From contig NZ_VTUY01000017.1 of NCBI RefSeq assembly GCF_008364765.1, positions 1 to 64,000 of the forward strand: DNA of 64,000 nt. Reading direction: 5' to 3'. Below, piece by piece: positions 43,757-52,131 of the stretch (the first letter of the stretch is position 1; every line of letters begins with the position of its first letter). The position numbers and the translations under genes were made by a program. The DNA is from Bacillus sp. CH30_1T (lineage in GTDB: Bacteria; Bacillota; Bacilli; Bacillales; Bacillaceae_B). The notes below the pieces were generated by a model that made no database searches, was not told the DNA's origin, and saw nothing but the letters and a program-made list of their open reading frames with translations.

Positions 43757-44392
43757 TTCATCTTTTAATGAAGAATTTACAACGTCCAAGAAAAAATTTG
43801 TAGCTGATTGAAACTCTAAACTATTGAAATCTTCATCTGGCATAAACTTTTTTAATATCGGTAAACTTTCATTAAGGTCATTTGCCCTTTGGCCAATTAC
43901 TGAATCAGTCAACAATTTGAACCCTAAATCTGAATATAATTTTATTGCTCTATAACTGGTAGGATGTGTGTGTAAAAACACTGGGTATTCTTCTTGAGAT
44001 AAGGTATGCATGACATATGATAATAAACTGCGCCCAATACCTTTTCCCTCATAATGTATGTTTACCTTGAACCAGTGAACGGTCCATACCTTATTATACG
44101 CTTTCCATAAAAAGCAGGTTCCTATAGGCGTATCACTCTCATCACATACAAATAAACACCTTTTAAAGAATAAGTCACCATATGGTAAATAAACTTGATT
44201 GAAAAAATCCGTCATGAAATTATGGTATTGAGTAGCTAAATCTATTGTATCAAAGGGCATTCTCTTCCATATATCTACTTCATCTTTTCTACAAAACCGA
44301 ACGTGAAAGCCTTCAGGTATTTCAGTTGTAGCAGAGGTCTCTAATTTATTACATATCATAAATAAATTATAATCTGGTATTTCTTCTCTCAT
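43751..44392 (-). CDS. GNAT-family N-acetyltransferase
   Basis: 213 residues. Acetyl-CoA motif HYEGKGIGRSLLSYVMH (about 112-128) and the RAIKLYSDLGF motif. N-terminal part is larger than usual for GNAT. Preceded by an AT-rich region (44400-44640) and a GGAGGGTTC RBS on the minus strand. Substrate unknown. Confidence 0.82.
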   Translation of the reverse strand: MREEIPDYNLFMICNKLETSATTEIPEGFHVRFCRKDEVDIWKRMPFDTIDLATQYHNFMTDFFNQVYLPYGDLFFKRCLFVCDESDTPIGTCFLWKAYNKVWTVHWFKVNIHYEGKGIGRSLLSYVMHTLSQEEYPVFLHTHPTSYRAIKLYSDLGFKLLTDSVIGQRANDLNESLPILKKFMPDEDFNSLEFQSATNFFLDVVNSSLKDEF

Positions 44393-44642
44393 TTGAACCC
44401 TCCATTAATTATTAGTTTTTAGAGTATATTTCAAATGAGTAGAAGCGTAATCTCTCAAAATTCATAAATAATCCTCCTTAATCAAAGCACAAGTGCATTA
44501 TATATACTTATTATATTTGTGGTCAAATTCATGTAAAGAGAACATTATTTGTAGATAGACATTGTAGATCAGTGCTGCTACTTTGGGTATATTCAAGGAA
44601 ATAATGATCAGTTTTTTAATTTTATTAGGTGGTGGTGAATTC

Positions 44643-45188
44643 ATGAACATTACAGAAAAATTTGGTGATGTACCTCAAACTGAAACGGAACGTCTCATCC
44701 TTAGAAAAATCACATTAGATGATGCAGAAGATATGTATGTATATGCTTCGGATGAAGAAGTAACGGGATATGTAACTTGGGATACTCACTCTTCATTGAC
44801 AGATACAAAGAAATTTATAAATACGTTTTTATCTCAGTACGATGCTCCATGGGGGATTGAGCTTAAGGAGAATGGTCAATTGATTGGAACCGTTCACTTT
44901 GTTTGGTGGCAGCCGGAACACAATAGTGCTGAAATTGGATATGTTCTATCTAAAGAATACTGGGGCAAAGGTTTAATTACCGAAGCAGCAAATGCAGTCA
45001 TATCATTTGGATTCGAACATATGGATTTAGTCCGTATTCAGGCGAGATGCTTTTTAGAAAACAAGGGTTCAGAGCGTGTTATGGAAAAGTTAGGTATGTC
45101 TTTTGAAGGAATAAGTAGAAAAGTAATGTATGTTAAAGGGGAGCATAAAGACTTGAAGGTATATTCCATATTAAAATTTTGCGAATAG
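44643..45188 (+). CDS. GNAT-family acetyltransferase (RimJ/RimL-like)
   Basis: 181 residues. LILRKITLDDAEDMYVYA start, acetyl-CoA motif LSKEYWGKGLITEAANAV and the ENKGSERVMEKLGMSFEG motif. Start at ATG 44643 after GGTGGTGGTG. The next gene starts 23 bases downstream of the stop, so they may form an operon. Confidence 0.88.
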   Translation: MNITEKFGDVPQTETERLILRKITLDDAEDMYVYASDEEVTGYVTWDTHSSLTDTKKFINTFLSQYDAPWGIELKENGQLIGTVHFVWWQPEHNSAEIGYVLSKEYWGKGLITEAANAVISFGFEHMDLVRIQARCFLENKGSERVMEKLGMSFEGISRKVMYVKGEHKDLKVYSILKFCE

Positions 45189-45211
45189 AGATGGAAGGGA
45201 GGATTACAAAC

Positions 45212-46009
45212 TTGAACAAGTACGGGCAAGATTTATTTAAGGGTTCTGCAGGATATTATTCGAAATACAGACCTATGTATCCATCTTCTTTAATAAGATT
45301 TCTGGTTGAAACGTTCTCTTTAAATGGGGAGCAGAACCTCCTTGATTTAGGCTGTGGTACAGGGCAGCTTACCATAAGGTTTTCAGATTGGTGTCAAAAA
45401 ATAGTCGGTATAGATGTTGAACCGGAAATGATTGAAGAAGCTACCCGTATCCACCAGGAAGTAAGAATGGGTCAGATTAAATGGTTCAATGGAACCTTGG
45501 AACAGTACAAGACTGAGAATCATGAGCATTTTTCTCTCGTGACGATAGCCAAGGCTTTTCATTGGATGGACAGACCAAACGTATTAGAGGAATTATTTGA
45601 TATGATTTCTCCTGGTGGCGTGGTAGCGATCATTGATAATTATGAGCCCAATAAAACGTTGAAACCTTGGCAAATAAGGTTTAATGAAGTGATCGAAAAA
45701 TGGTATGGAAAAGATCGAAAAGCTGGAATTTCAACCTATACTCATCCCGTTACCAGTCATGAAGAAGTCATATCCCAATCTAAATTTAACCTTGAAGTTC
45801 ACACTTTACCGACATACGAAATCACTTGGACTATTGAGTCATTATTAGGGAACCTTTACTCCACATCCTATGGGTCTAAGCGTTTTCTTGGAAGTGACGT
45901 CTCATTATTTGAACGTGATGTGAAAGAGGCCATGCTCGATATTTGTGAATCTGGAGAATATAAAGAAGAATCAACGTTATCAGTGAAGGTTGGGAGAAAA
46001 GAGTTATGA
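45212..46009 (+). CDS. Class I SAM-dependent methyltransferase
   Basis: 265 residues. SAM-binding LLDLGCGTGQLTIRF (about 46-60), Asp (VGIDVEPEMIEEA), FHWMDRPNVL as the acidic/aromatic patch. TTG start 45212, about 9 bases after GGGAGGA, chosen over an upstream in-frame start overlapping the GNAT gene. Substrate unknown (small-molecule or metabolite type). Confidence 0.85.
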   Translation: MNKYGQDLFKGSAGYYSKYRPMYPSSLIRFLVETFSLNGEQNLLDLGCGTGQLTIRFSDWCQKIVGIDVEPEMIEEATRIHQEVRMGQIKWFNGTLEQYKTENHEHFSLVTIAKAFHWMDRPNVLEELFDMISPGGVVAIIDNYEPNKTLKPWQIRFNEVIEKWYGKDRKAGISTYTHPVTSHEEVISQSKFNLEVHTLPTYEITWTIESLLGNLYSTSYGSKRFLGSDVSLFERDVKEAMLDICESGEYKEESTLSVKVGRKEL

Positions 46010-46088
46010 AAAATATGGGAATTCCTGCAGGGTAAACACATATGAAAAGAGAATGTTTACTATATCTGAATGCGGGAGGGAATTTTAA

Positions 46089-46508
46089 ATGAGCGAAAAA
46101 TTATTAAGGGTTGGTACAACCTATATTCCAGTAACGAATGTGGATCTTTCATCTGAATGGTACATAAATAAATTGAATGCAGAATTAAGCTATAAAGATG
46201 AAGATAAAGCCATCTTTAATCTTGCAAACCAAAGTATTTTTCTTGTTAAATCAAAAGAAAATCAAAGTGCTAATTTCATAGATTTTTATGGTGAAGAACG
46301 ATTTTCATTAACTTTTGAAGTGAATGGTTTAGAAGCGTTGGAAACACTGCATAAGGATTTTATAGAAAATGGGATTCGGGTTGGCACTATTGAAAACAGA
46401 GGACACTCTGGAAGAAATTTTGTTTTTTATGATTTAGATGGAAATAAGTTTGATGTGTGGAGTGAACTTAGTCCAATTTTCCGGGAGAAATATTTCATTT
46501 CACAGTGA
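46089..46508 (+). CDS. VOC-family (glyoxalase/bleomycin-resistance-like) protein
   Basis: 139 residues. VOC beta-alpha-beta repeats: RVGTTYIPVTNVDLSSEWYI, and GHSGRNFVFYDLDGNKFDVW. Metal ligands are not all conserved (no clear first His), so enzyme activity is uncertain. RBS GGGAGGG. Distinct from FosB. Confidence 0.82.
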   Translation: MSEKLLRVGTTYIPVTNVDLSSEWYINKLNAELSYKDEDKAIFNLANQSIFLVKSKENQSANFIDFYGEERFSLTFEVNGLEALETLHKDFIENGIRVGTIENRGHSGRNFVFYDLDGNKFDVWSELSPIFREKYFISQ

Positions 46509-46545
46509 TCAGGAACGATTATTTCTTGTTCAAGGAATGGGTAAG

Positions 46546-46590
46546 AAAAGCTGAAGGGCAGGCAGTTATCTTTAGCTTTTCTTTATTCTG
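46546..46590 (+). terminator. Terminator-like hairpin
   Basis: AAAAGCTGAAG and CTTTAGCTTTT around 13 bases, then CTTTATTCTG. Confidence 0.65.
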
Positions 46591-46667
46591 TTAAAGGCGT
46601 TTGAATAATGGAAGAAACGAGATCCATCCATCTAGCACAATAAGGAGCGTATGCCGCCCCAGGTAAA

Positions 46668-47162
46668 TTAAATAATCAAGTGTAAAACATGTTGAGGTCC
46701 TTTAGGTCCCGCGTACATTTGTTTTTCATCTACGAAACCACATTTCAGGTAGAGATTTATGGCAGCAGTGTTCCTTTTGTTAACACCAAGAACCACTTCA
46801 TTGATATCAGGCAGAACGTTTTTCACAAAAGAAGGAAGGAGTTTTAATCCTTGTTTTGCCAGTCCTTTTCCTTGAAACTTCGAATCAATTGAAAAAGATG
46901 TTAAGATTCTGGCCTTTGGATTGTCACTATACTTAAGAACCTTTTCCCCATCTTCTAGTGCAAAATATCCGACTGGTTCATTATTACTCATGACTAATAC
47001 ATGAATAGAAGTCTTGGAGACTTTCGGATGATTGATTTTTTCTAAAGGGAGACTAGTAAATTCTAGTTGATCTTCAGGCAAGTAAAAGTTGGACAATTGA
47101 GGTGTGTATTGTTCATTAAACTCAACTAGTGTAACTGTAGGGCTTATAGCATTTGACTTCAT
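46668..47162 (-). CDS. GNAT-family N-acetyltransferase
   Basis: 165 residues. Motif DSKFQGKGLAKQGLKLLPSF (about 96-115) and KRNTAAINLYLKCGF. Start at 47162 (MKSNAIS), 5 bases after GGAGG; the upstream 5 codons are less likely. Substrate unknown. Confidence 0.85.
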   Translation of the reverse strand: MKSNAISPTVTLVEFNEQYTPQLSNFYLPEDQLEFTSLPLEKINHPKVSKTSIHVLVMSNNEPVGYFALEDGEKVLKYSDNPKARILTSFSIDSKFQGKGLAKQGLKLLPSFVKNVLPDINEVVLGVNKRNTAAINLYLKCGFVDEKQMYAGPKGPQHVLHLII

Positions 47163-47405
47163 GATTACCTCCAACAAATGTAATATTTTCCATTATAAGA
47201 TATCGTGAGAGGCTATACAAGCTATATACTGAGTGCCGCATAACTTCATAAGGGGTGATTACGGAGAATGTTAAAATCTGAGATTACAAATAGAATCATA
47301 TCGTTAAAAAAGAAAATTGTGTTATTGCTATAGCTGAAGATTGGGAAAGGAATCCCTCCTTTTACCACTCGTATAGTAATCTCTCAATTGTCAATGAGGT
47401 GTTTA

Positions 47406-47630
47406 ATGAAAAAGCAGATTGCAATTATATTAGGAGTATCTGTACTGTTGATCTCGTTGCTGTTTTATATTGGCCCATTTGAACAATCCTTAATGATGCA
47501 GATGATATTTTTATTCTCGACTACTGTCATGTCCTATGCTTCATACAAAAACGGACATGCAAAGCCTTTCGTCGATTTGTCCATTTGTTTCCTGGTTTCT
47601 CTTAGCTCGATATTGTTGATGTTAGTTTAG
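47406..47630 (+). CDS. Small membrane protein
   Basis: 74 residues with three hydrophobic segments (about 3-21, 29-46, 54-73). GAGGTG lies 7 bases before ATG 47406. No family recognised. Confidence 0.6.
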   Translation: MKKQIAIILGVSVLLISLLFYIGPFEQSLMMQMIFLFSTTVMSYASYKNGHAKPFVDLSICFLVSLSSILLMLV

Positions 47631-47718
47631 AAGTTACGGAAAAATCCCGACGTTTCCACGAAGGAATTATCGGAAAACTCCGACATTTCCTGTGTTTAGT
47701 TAGCGATATTTGTTATTA

Positions 47719-47724
47719 TATAAT
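47719..47724 (+). promoter_or_regulatory. Possible -10 box of the leader RNA
   Basis: TATAAT at 47719-47724, with a weak TTAGTT -35 box 17 bases upstream. It would initiate the leader described at 47731-47922. Confidence 0.5.
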
Positions 47725-47730
47725 GTAGAG

Positions 47731-47922
47731 ATGTAAAGAAAGGGGAATCTATAGTACACATGTGGAATACCTCGAAATGATTAGTTAATTGGATAGAGAC
47801 AGCGGCGGTCCTTGATTCTTAAGGATACGTTTATTTGTCTATCTGAAATCATTCAAGGGATAAATGGTGTGGACAATTACATTCCCATTGCCAAGCAGAT
47901 ACCTTTGTATATCTGCTTTTAT
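47731..47922 (+). ncRNA. Candidate structured leader or small RNA with terminator
   Basis: A nested long hairpin is visible. CCT-CGAAATGATT (47770-) pairs with AATCATT-CAAGG (47848-47857). Inside it GATAGAGACA pairs with TGTCTATC (47836-47843), then TCCTT with AAGGA. It is followed by AGCAGATA...TATCTGCT (47894-47917) and TTTTATTT, a rho-independent terminator. The phosphotransferase gene starts about 65 bases later. This looks like an attenuator or a free-standing RNA; no known class was recognised. Two GGAAAA/CGACNTTTCC repeats precede it (47638-47690). Confidence 0.5.
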
Positions 47923-47923
47923 T
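47894..47923 (+). terminator. Rho-independent terminator in the leader
   Basis: AGCAGATA, loop CCTTTG, TATATCTGCT, TTTTATTT. Confidence 0.75.
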
Positions 47924-47984
47924 TATGGGTAAAAATACATCTCGATTGACACAATCACAGCGTCCCTAAATTGGGGGAATTTAA

Positions 47985-48782
47985 ATGAAAAGTCAGAATG
48001 AAAACGAAGAAATGCTAACAGGAGGGAATGTCTCGGACGTATATCGTTTGGGAGATACTGTCAGGCGGGAATTGAAGCCTGATAGTGGTAAAATCCATAC
48101 GTTATTGCAACATTTGGAAAGTAAAGGTTTTGACTTTGCACCGAAGTTTTTAGGAATTGATGAAAAAGATAGAGAGATATTATCATTTATAGCAGGAGAA
48201 GCCGGCAATTATCCTTTAAAAGAATACATGTGGTCTAACGATGCTTTAAAAGAAATAGCGAAGATGCTCCGGCATTACCATGATGCTGTGAGTGACTTTC
48301 CATTATCGGATGAATGGCAGCCCATGGACAATACACCAGCTAGCATGGAGGTTGTATGTCACAATGATTTTGCCATATACAATATTATTTTTACCCAAGA
48401 AAAACCAGTAGGTATCATTGATTTTGATGTTGCGGGCCCAGGTCCAAGACTTTGGGATATCGCTTATACTCTGTATACTTGCGTTCCTTTAAGCGGGCAT
48501 TATCATACTGAAGCGGGTGAAGCTGTTCACTATCATCCAACTAATGATGCTGAGCGTGTAAAACAAAGAGTTGTATTGTTCTTTGAATCCTACGGTATGG
48601 AGGGAATGGAAGAAGGTTATTTGGAGATGGTATTGCTACGCTTGGAAGGATTGTGTACCTACATGAAAAGAAAAGCCGGTGAAGGTGACCTTGCTTTTCA
48701 AAAAATGATAGATGAAGGGCACCATGAGCATTATCAAAAAGATATAAAGTTTATTCGTGAACATGGGGAAGAATGGGTTTAA
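47985..48782 (+). CDS. Aminoglycoside-phosphotransferase-family protein
   Basis: 265 residues. Gly-rich N-lobe (LTGGNVSDVYRLGD), Brenner motif VVCHNDFAIYNIIF (about 125-138) and metal-binding IIDFDVAGPGPRLWDIAY. A short APH of the kind annotated as phosphotransferase-family protein in Bacillus. RBS TTGGGGGAA. Substrate unknown; antibiotic inactivation not shown. The structured leader upstream suggests regulated expression. Confidence 0.85.
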   Translation: MKSQNENEEMLTGGNVSDVYRLGDTVRRELKPDSGKIHTLLQHLESKGFDFAPKFLGIDEKDREILSFIAGEAGNYPLKEYMWSNDALKEIAKMLRHYHDAVSDFPLSDEWQPMDNTPASMEVVCHNDFAIYNIIFTQEKPVGIIDFDVAGPGPRLWDIAYTLYTCVPLSGHYHTEAGEAVHYHPTNDAERVKQRVVLFFESYGMEGMEEGYLEMVLLRLEGLCTYMKRKAGEGDLAFQKMIDEGHHEHYQKDIKFIREHGEEWV

Positions 48783-48792
48783 GAGGCAGGTC

Positions 48793-48886
48793 AGCAATCT
48801 GGCGCGATTATATAATATCGCGTCAGATTGCAGGATAAAAACATACAAAGAAAACCCACCTCTAAACCAGAGATGGGTTTTCTTAT
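48793..48886 (+). terminator. Two hairpins after the phosphotransferase gene
   Basis: GCAATCTGGCGCGAT with ATCGCGTCAGATTGC (48793-48831), then AAGAAAACCCA...GGGTTTTCTT (48848-48885). The second has a T-run and is the likely terminator. Confidence 0.8.
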
Positions 48887-49011
48887 TGAAACTTGAGGTC
48901 AATTTCAAGATGGTTTATATAGTATCATAAACAACCCGTTAACACAAAGGATAACAGTAAAGTGAGGATAATTTCCTATTAAAGGAATAGGGATTGTTAA
49001 AACATAAATGG

Positions 49012-49030
49012 TTTGAAATAATTGGAATGT
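49012..49030 (+). repeat. TTTGAAATAATTGG motif, copy 5
   Basis: TTTGAAATAATTGGAATGTG, 65 bases upstream of the small membrane gene at 49095. Confidence 0.5.
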
Positions 49031-49094
49031 GTGCATTGATCGTATCACATGGAACTGAAATAGCGATCGTGACGTTTTGTTAGGAGGAGTCAAA

Positions 49095-49238
49095 ATGTTG
49101 ATGAAGATTCTTTTTATGCTTGCAGCTTTATCCATACCTGTTTCTATGTTATTTAACCAAGGAGCAATTGGAATACTCTCGGCGATGTTATTCATGCTAA
49201 TTGGGGCTTACTTTAGTAAACCAGGGTTCAGTAAATAA
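49095..49238 (+). CDS. Small membrane protein, 47 residues
   Basis: ATG 49095 follows TTAGGAGGAG. Two hydrophobic segments: ILFMLAALSIPVSMLF and IGILSAMLFMLIGAYF. Preceded by the TTTGAAATAATTGG motif, like other small membrane genes here. Too short for routine gene calls. Confidence 0.6.
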   Translation: MLMKILFMLAALSIPVSMLFNQGAIGILSAMLFMLIGAYFSKPGFSK

Positions 49239-49289
49239 GGGACTCCCAATCCAGTTTGATCTTCACTAAACCCAATGGAGGAATTGAAT

Positions 49290-49736
49290 GTGAAACAACA
49301 CCCATACAGGATCATCCCGTATCATCCCAAATATGCATCAGAGGCCGTGAAAATGTGGAGGGAAAGCAAGGAGCAGGCTATCGGACAAAAAGAAATCCAC
49401 AGCTTTGAAAATCATGTTCATTTCATCAATCATAGATTACCCGGGCAGTTCCAAATCGATTTAGCGGTAGTCGATGAGAAGGTAGTTGGCATGATTGCCT
49501 ATAATAAAACAGAAATCAGCCAACTGTATATTCATGTTAGATATCAGGGGATCGGTATAGGAGAAGCACTGCTTAATAAAGCAAAAGAGCATTCAAGTGG
49601 AAGACTAACACTCTATACATTTGATATAAATCAAAAGGCTCAGCGATTTTATGAAAAGCATGGATTTATCATCATTGGCAGGGGAAATGAGAATGAAGAA
49701 AACTTACCGGATATTCAATATGAGTGGACAGTATAA
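49290..49736 (+). CDS. GNAT-family N-acetyltransferase
   Basis: 148 residues. Motif VRYQGIGIGEALLNKAKE and NQKAQRFYEKHGF. GTG 49290 (KQHPYRIIPYH) is about 8 bases after GGAGG; ATG 49275 overlaps that RBS and is unlikely. Substrate unknown. Confidence 0.85.
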   Translation: MKQHPYRIIPYHPKYASEAVKMWRESKEQAIGQKEIHSFENHVHFINHRLPGQFQIDLAVVDEKVVGMIAYNKTEISQLYIHVRYQGIGIGEALLNKAKEHSSGRLTLYTFDINQKAQRFYEKHGFIIIGRGNENEENLPDIQYEWTV

Positions 49737-49839
49737 ACAACTAAGCTTCGAGTAAATTGAGGCAGCGAATCTCCAACTTTCTTTTTGGGCTTTTTTAGAC
49801 TAACAGTGCAATCAAATTACTAGAGGTGGTATTTCATAT

Positions 49840-50178
49840 ATGCGTTGCTTCTGTGAGCGAAAAGAAACCTTTAACTTGAAAATGGAAGCGGATGTTGGAG
49901 CAGATCCTATCTGGTGTGTTGATTGCGGTTGTAATTTGGAGTTAGAGGACACTCCGTTATCAATTGAGTTAAAGAAGAAATTGATAGATTGGGCAAGTAA
50001 GTACGGGAAATGGATTGATTGGGATTTAGATGAAATCATTTCAAATGGAATCGAAATGGAAGAGGAACATAATAGGGAAGGTGAAATTTTAACTGAACAT
50101 GCCAAGCAGGAGCTTGGTGATAAATATAGAATAACATTTTCTCCTTCTACAATGGGACGAAGGTATAAAACATTGTAA
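49840..50178 (+). CDS. Hypothetical protein with N-terminal cysteine cluster
   Basis: 112 residues. Cys3 and Cys5 (MRCFCERKE) and WCVDCGCN form a possible zinc site of four to five cysteines. The acidic C-terminal half is helical (EMEEEHNREGEILTEHAKQE). GAGGTGG RBS. No family recognised. Confidence 0.65.
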   Translation: MRCFCERKETFNLKMEADVGADPIWCVDCGCNLELEDTPLSIELKKKLIDWASKYGKWIDWDLDEIISNGIEMEEEHNREGEILTEHAKQELGDKYRITFSPSTMGRRYKTL

Positions 50179-50207
50179 GTGTTATATAATGAGAGGATGA
50201 AATAGAC

Positions 50208-50650
50208 TTGGAAATTATTAATGGTAATAAAAGCTTTGATCTGGATGAATTTCTTAAAAAACCTCTATTTGCGCACCTTTCTACATTATCCAAGGAAGGG
50301 CTGAGAGAGTCACCGGTTTGGTTTTACTGGGAAATGAACAAATCTATATCATCGGCACACCATCTTCAGACAGTTTCCCTGGGAGAATCGAAGAAAACCC
50401 TGAGTGCGCCAATGGTATCGTAGATCTCGATCATACATCAGGAAAAGTATTACATGCAGGGTTCAGAGGTAAAGCCACGGTTGAGCCTTTTAATAAGACG
50501 ATTGCAACACGGTTACTCGAGCGTTATCTTGGATCAGAAGAAGAGAAGTGGGATCCCAGATTTCAGGGGTTAGGCGATAGCAATATTTTAATAAAGTTTG
50601 TGCCTGAAACAGTGGTGGTAAGGGATCAATCTTTTATACCAAGCATTTAG
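50208..50650 (+). pseudogene. Pyridoxamine-5'-phosphate-oxidase-family protein with frameshift
   Basis: TTG 50208 (MEIINGNKSF...) gives the N-terminal part through ESPVWFYWE; one A is missing at about 50333 (GGGAAATG for GGGAAAATG). The next frame gives NEQIYIIGTPSSDSFPGRIE through VVVRDQSFIPSI. About 148 residues when repaired. A flavin-binding split barrel is expected. The frame change 0 to 2 fits a single-base deletion. Confidence 0.7.
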
Positions 50651-50690
50651 GTTTTATATATTGCATTTTTCAGGCAAGGGTGGTGTACCG

Positions 50691-51227
50691 ATGATAGATT
50701 TATTTGAAAGAATGAAAATGGGGACGGAAAAGCAACAAGAAGCATATACAGCCATCATGGAACTGGATATCTTGAATAAGTTGAGTAGCTACAATCCTGT
50801 TCTATGCGGAACACTGCCCATTGGTATAGACATTTCTGGCTCAGACCTGGACATTATTATGGAAGTACAAGAATTAGAGTCATTTGAAGAATTACTTCAA
50901 ACGTTATACAACAAAATTGATGGCTTTAGAATCAAAAGGAAAACGATTAATGGGAAAGAAGTCGTGAAGGCGAATTTCACCTTTAAAGATTTTGAGTTTG
51001 AGCTGTTTGGCCAAGCCCAACCGGTACATAAGCAACATGCGCACCTCCATATGATGATTGAACATGAACTGTTGCAAAGATATCCTGCACTTCAACAGAA
51101 AGTGATACATCTTAAAAACCAAGGATATAAGACAGAGCCTGCGTTTTGTAAGCTATTAGACATTACGGGAGATCCTTATGAAGGTCTCATCCGGTTTGGG
51201 GTTGAAGAAGGGATTATCACAGGGTAG
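50691..51227 (+). CDS. DUF4269 nucleotidyltransferase-like protein
   Basis: 178 residues. The GTLPIGIDISGSDLDIIMEV strand-turn (catalytic GSxxD-type motif with DLD) fits the nucleotidyltransferase fold. Start ATG 50691 after GGTGGTG. Function unknown for the family. Confidence 0.8.
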   Translation: MIDLFERMKMGTEKQQEAYTAIMELDILNKLSSYNPVLCGTLPIGIDISGSDLDIIMEVQELESFEELLQTLYNKIDGFRIKRKTINGKEVVKANFTFKDFEFELFGQAQPVHKQHAHLHMMIEHELLQRYPALQQKVIHLKNQGYKTEPAFCKLLDITGDPYEGLIRFGVEEGIITG

Positions 51228-51371
51228 ATAGGTAGTTGAAATCCATTGAACTAAATGATGCTGGAATCGATACTGAGAAGATGAAAGGCACTTCATCACC
51301 CCTATTTACATAGAAAACCCCGTTGTAGACATGATTTTCATGAAAATAGTGTGTAAATCCTTCAATCTAAG

Positions 51372-51423
51372 GGCTTATAGAGGTCAATGGAAGTCCTGCA
51401 CCATCCATTGACCTCTATAAGCC
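51372..51423. repeat. Perfect 20-bp inverted repeat
   Basis: GGCTTATAGAGGTCAATGGA (51372-51391) and its exact complement TCCATTGACCTCTATAAGCC (51404-51423), with a 12-base loop and no T-run. A second short dyad, CAGTTGAC...GTCAACTG, lies at 51452-51480. Confidence 0.75.
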
Positions 51424-51531
51424 TAATTTATGTTCCGTTTGTCGAAAAAACTTCAGTTGACGACAATACCTTGTCAACTGACATGTCTACAGAAGCGTTA
51501 GGTCATTTGTATTATAAAAGGTGGAAAAAGT

Positions 51532-51558
51532 TGTAACCTTTTAGTGGGTTCATTCGAT
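51532..51558 (+). promoter_or_regulatory. ECF-type promoter (TGTAAC-N17-CGAT)
   Basis: TGTAAC at 51532-51537, 17 bases, CGAT at 51555-51558. It resembles the SigX/SigV-type ECF consensus TGTAAC-N17-CGWC. Transcription would start near 51565, so the TTG at 51592 is the likely translation start. Confidence 0.65.
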
Positions 51559-51591
51559 TAATATATGAATGGAGAAAAAGGGGGGAGAAGC

Positions 51592-52131
51592 TTGTTTGAT
51601 TCAGAGGATCTTGAGGTCAACATTTCCAAACTATATCAGGCGCATTATTTAGACGTGTATAAATTTCTGATCTGTTTCTCAGGTAACCGAAACGACGCTG
51701 AGGATTTAACACAGGAAGTATTTATCCGCGTACTCAATCATCTATCCCATTATAATCAGCAATCATCCATTAAAACCTGGATTCTATCCATCGCCAAACA
51801 TGTCGCCATTGATCATTATCGAAAGAAGAAATTTGTTTCCATCTTCAAAGAAGGCTTCTTCAAAAAAATAGTTTCCACTACTAAACAACCAATCGAACAG
51901 ATGGAAGAAAAAGAATTACAGAAAACGGTGCATGATGCCATTTCCAGCTTGAAACCCGATTACAGATCCATCGTTATCCTCAGGGGGATCAATGAATTCT
52001 CAGTAAAAGAAACCTCTGAAATTCTTCAGTGCAGTCAATCCAAAGTAAAGGTAAGCTACCACAGGGCTTTAAAAGAGCTGAAAAAGAAGATAAACGTAGA
52101 TGCAGAGGAGGTATTAAGACATGCAAGGTGA
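51592..52131 (+). CDS. ECF RNA polymerase sigma factor (SigX/SigV-like)
   Basis: 179 residues. Region 2 with NDAEDLTQEVFIRVLNHL and SIKTWILSIAKHVAIDHYRK, region 4 with YRSIVILRGINEFSVKETSE and SQSKVKVSYHRALKEL. TTG 51592 after AAAGGGGGGAG; the upstream ATG 51565 coincides with the predicted start of transcription and is unlikely. Overlaps the SpoIIP-domain gene by 11 bases. Confidence 0.92.
   Translation: MFDSEDLEVNISKLYQAHYLDVYKFLICFSGNRNDAEDLTQEVFIRVLNHLSHYNQQSSIKTWILSIAKHVAIDHYRKKKFVSIFKEGFFKKIVSTTKQPIEQMEEKELQKTVHDAISSLKPDYRSIVILRGINEFSVKETSEILQCSQSKVKVSYHRALKELKKKINVDAEEVLRHAR

Noticed and set aside
47731..47922. T-box or 6S RNA
   Set aside because: No T-box sequence (AGGGTGGNACCGCG), and the closing stem and bubble of 6S RNA could not be shown.
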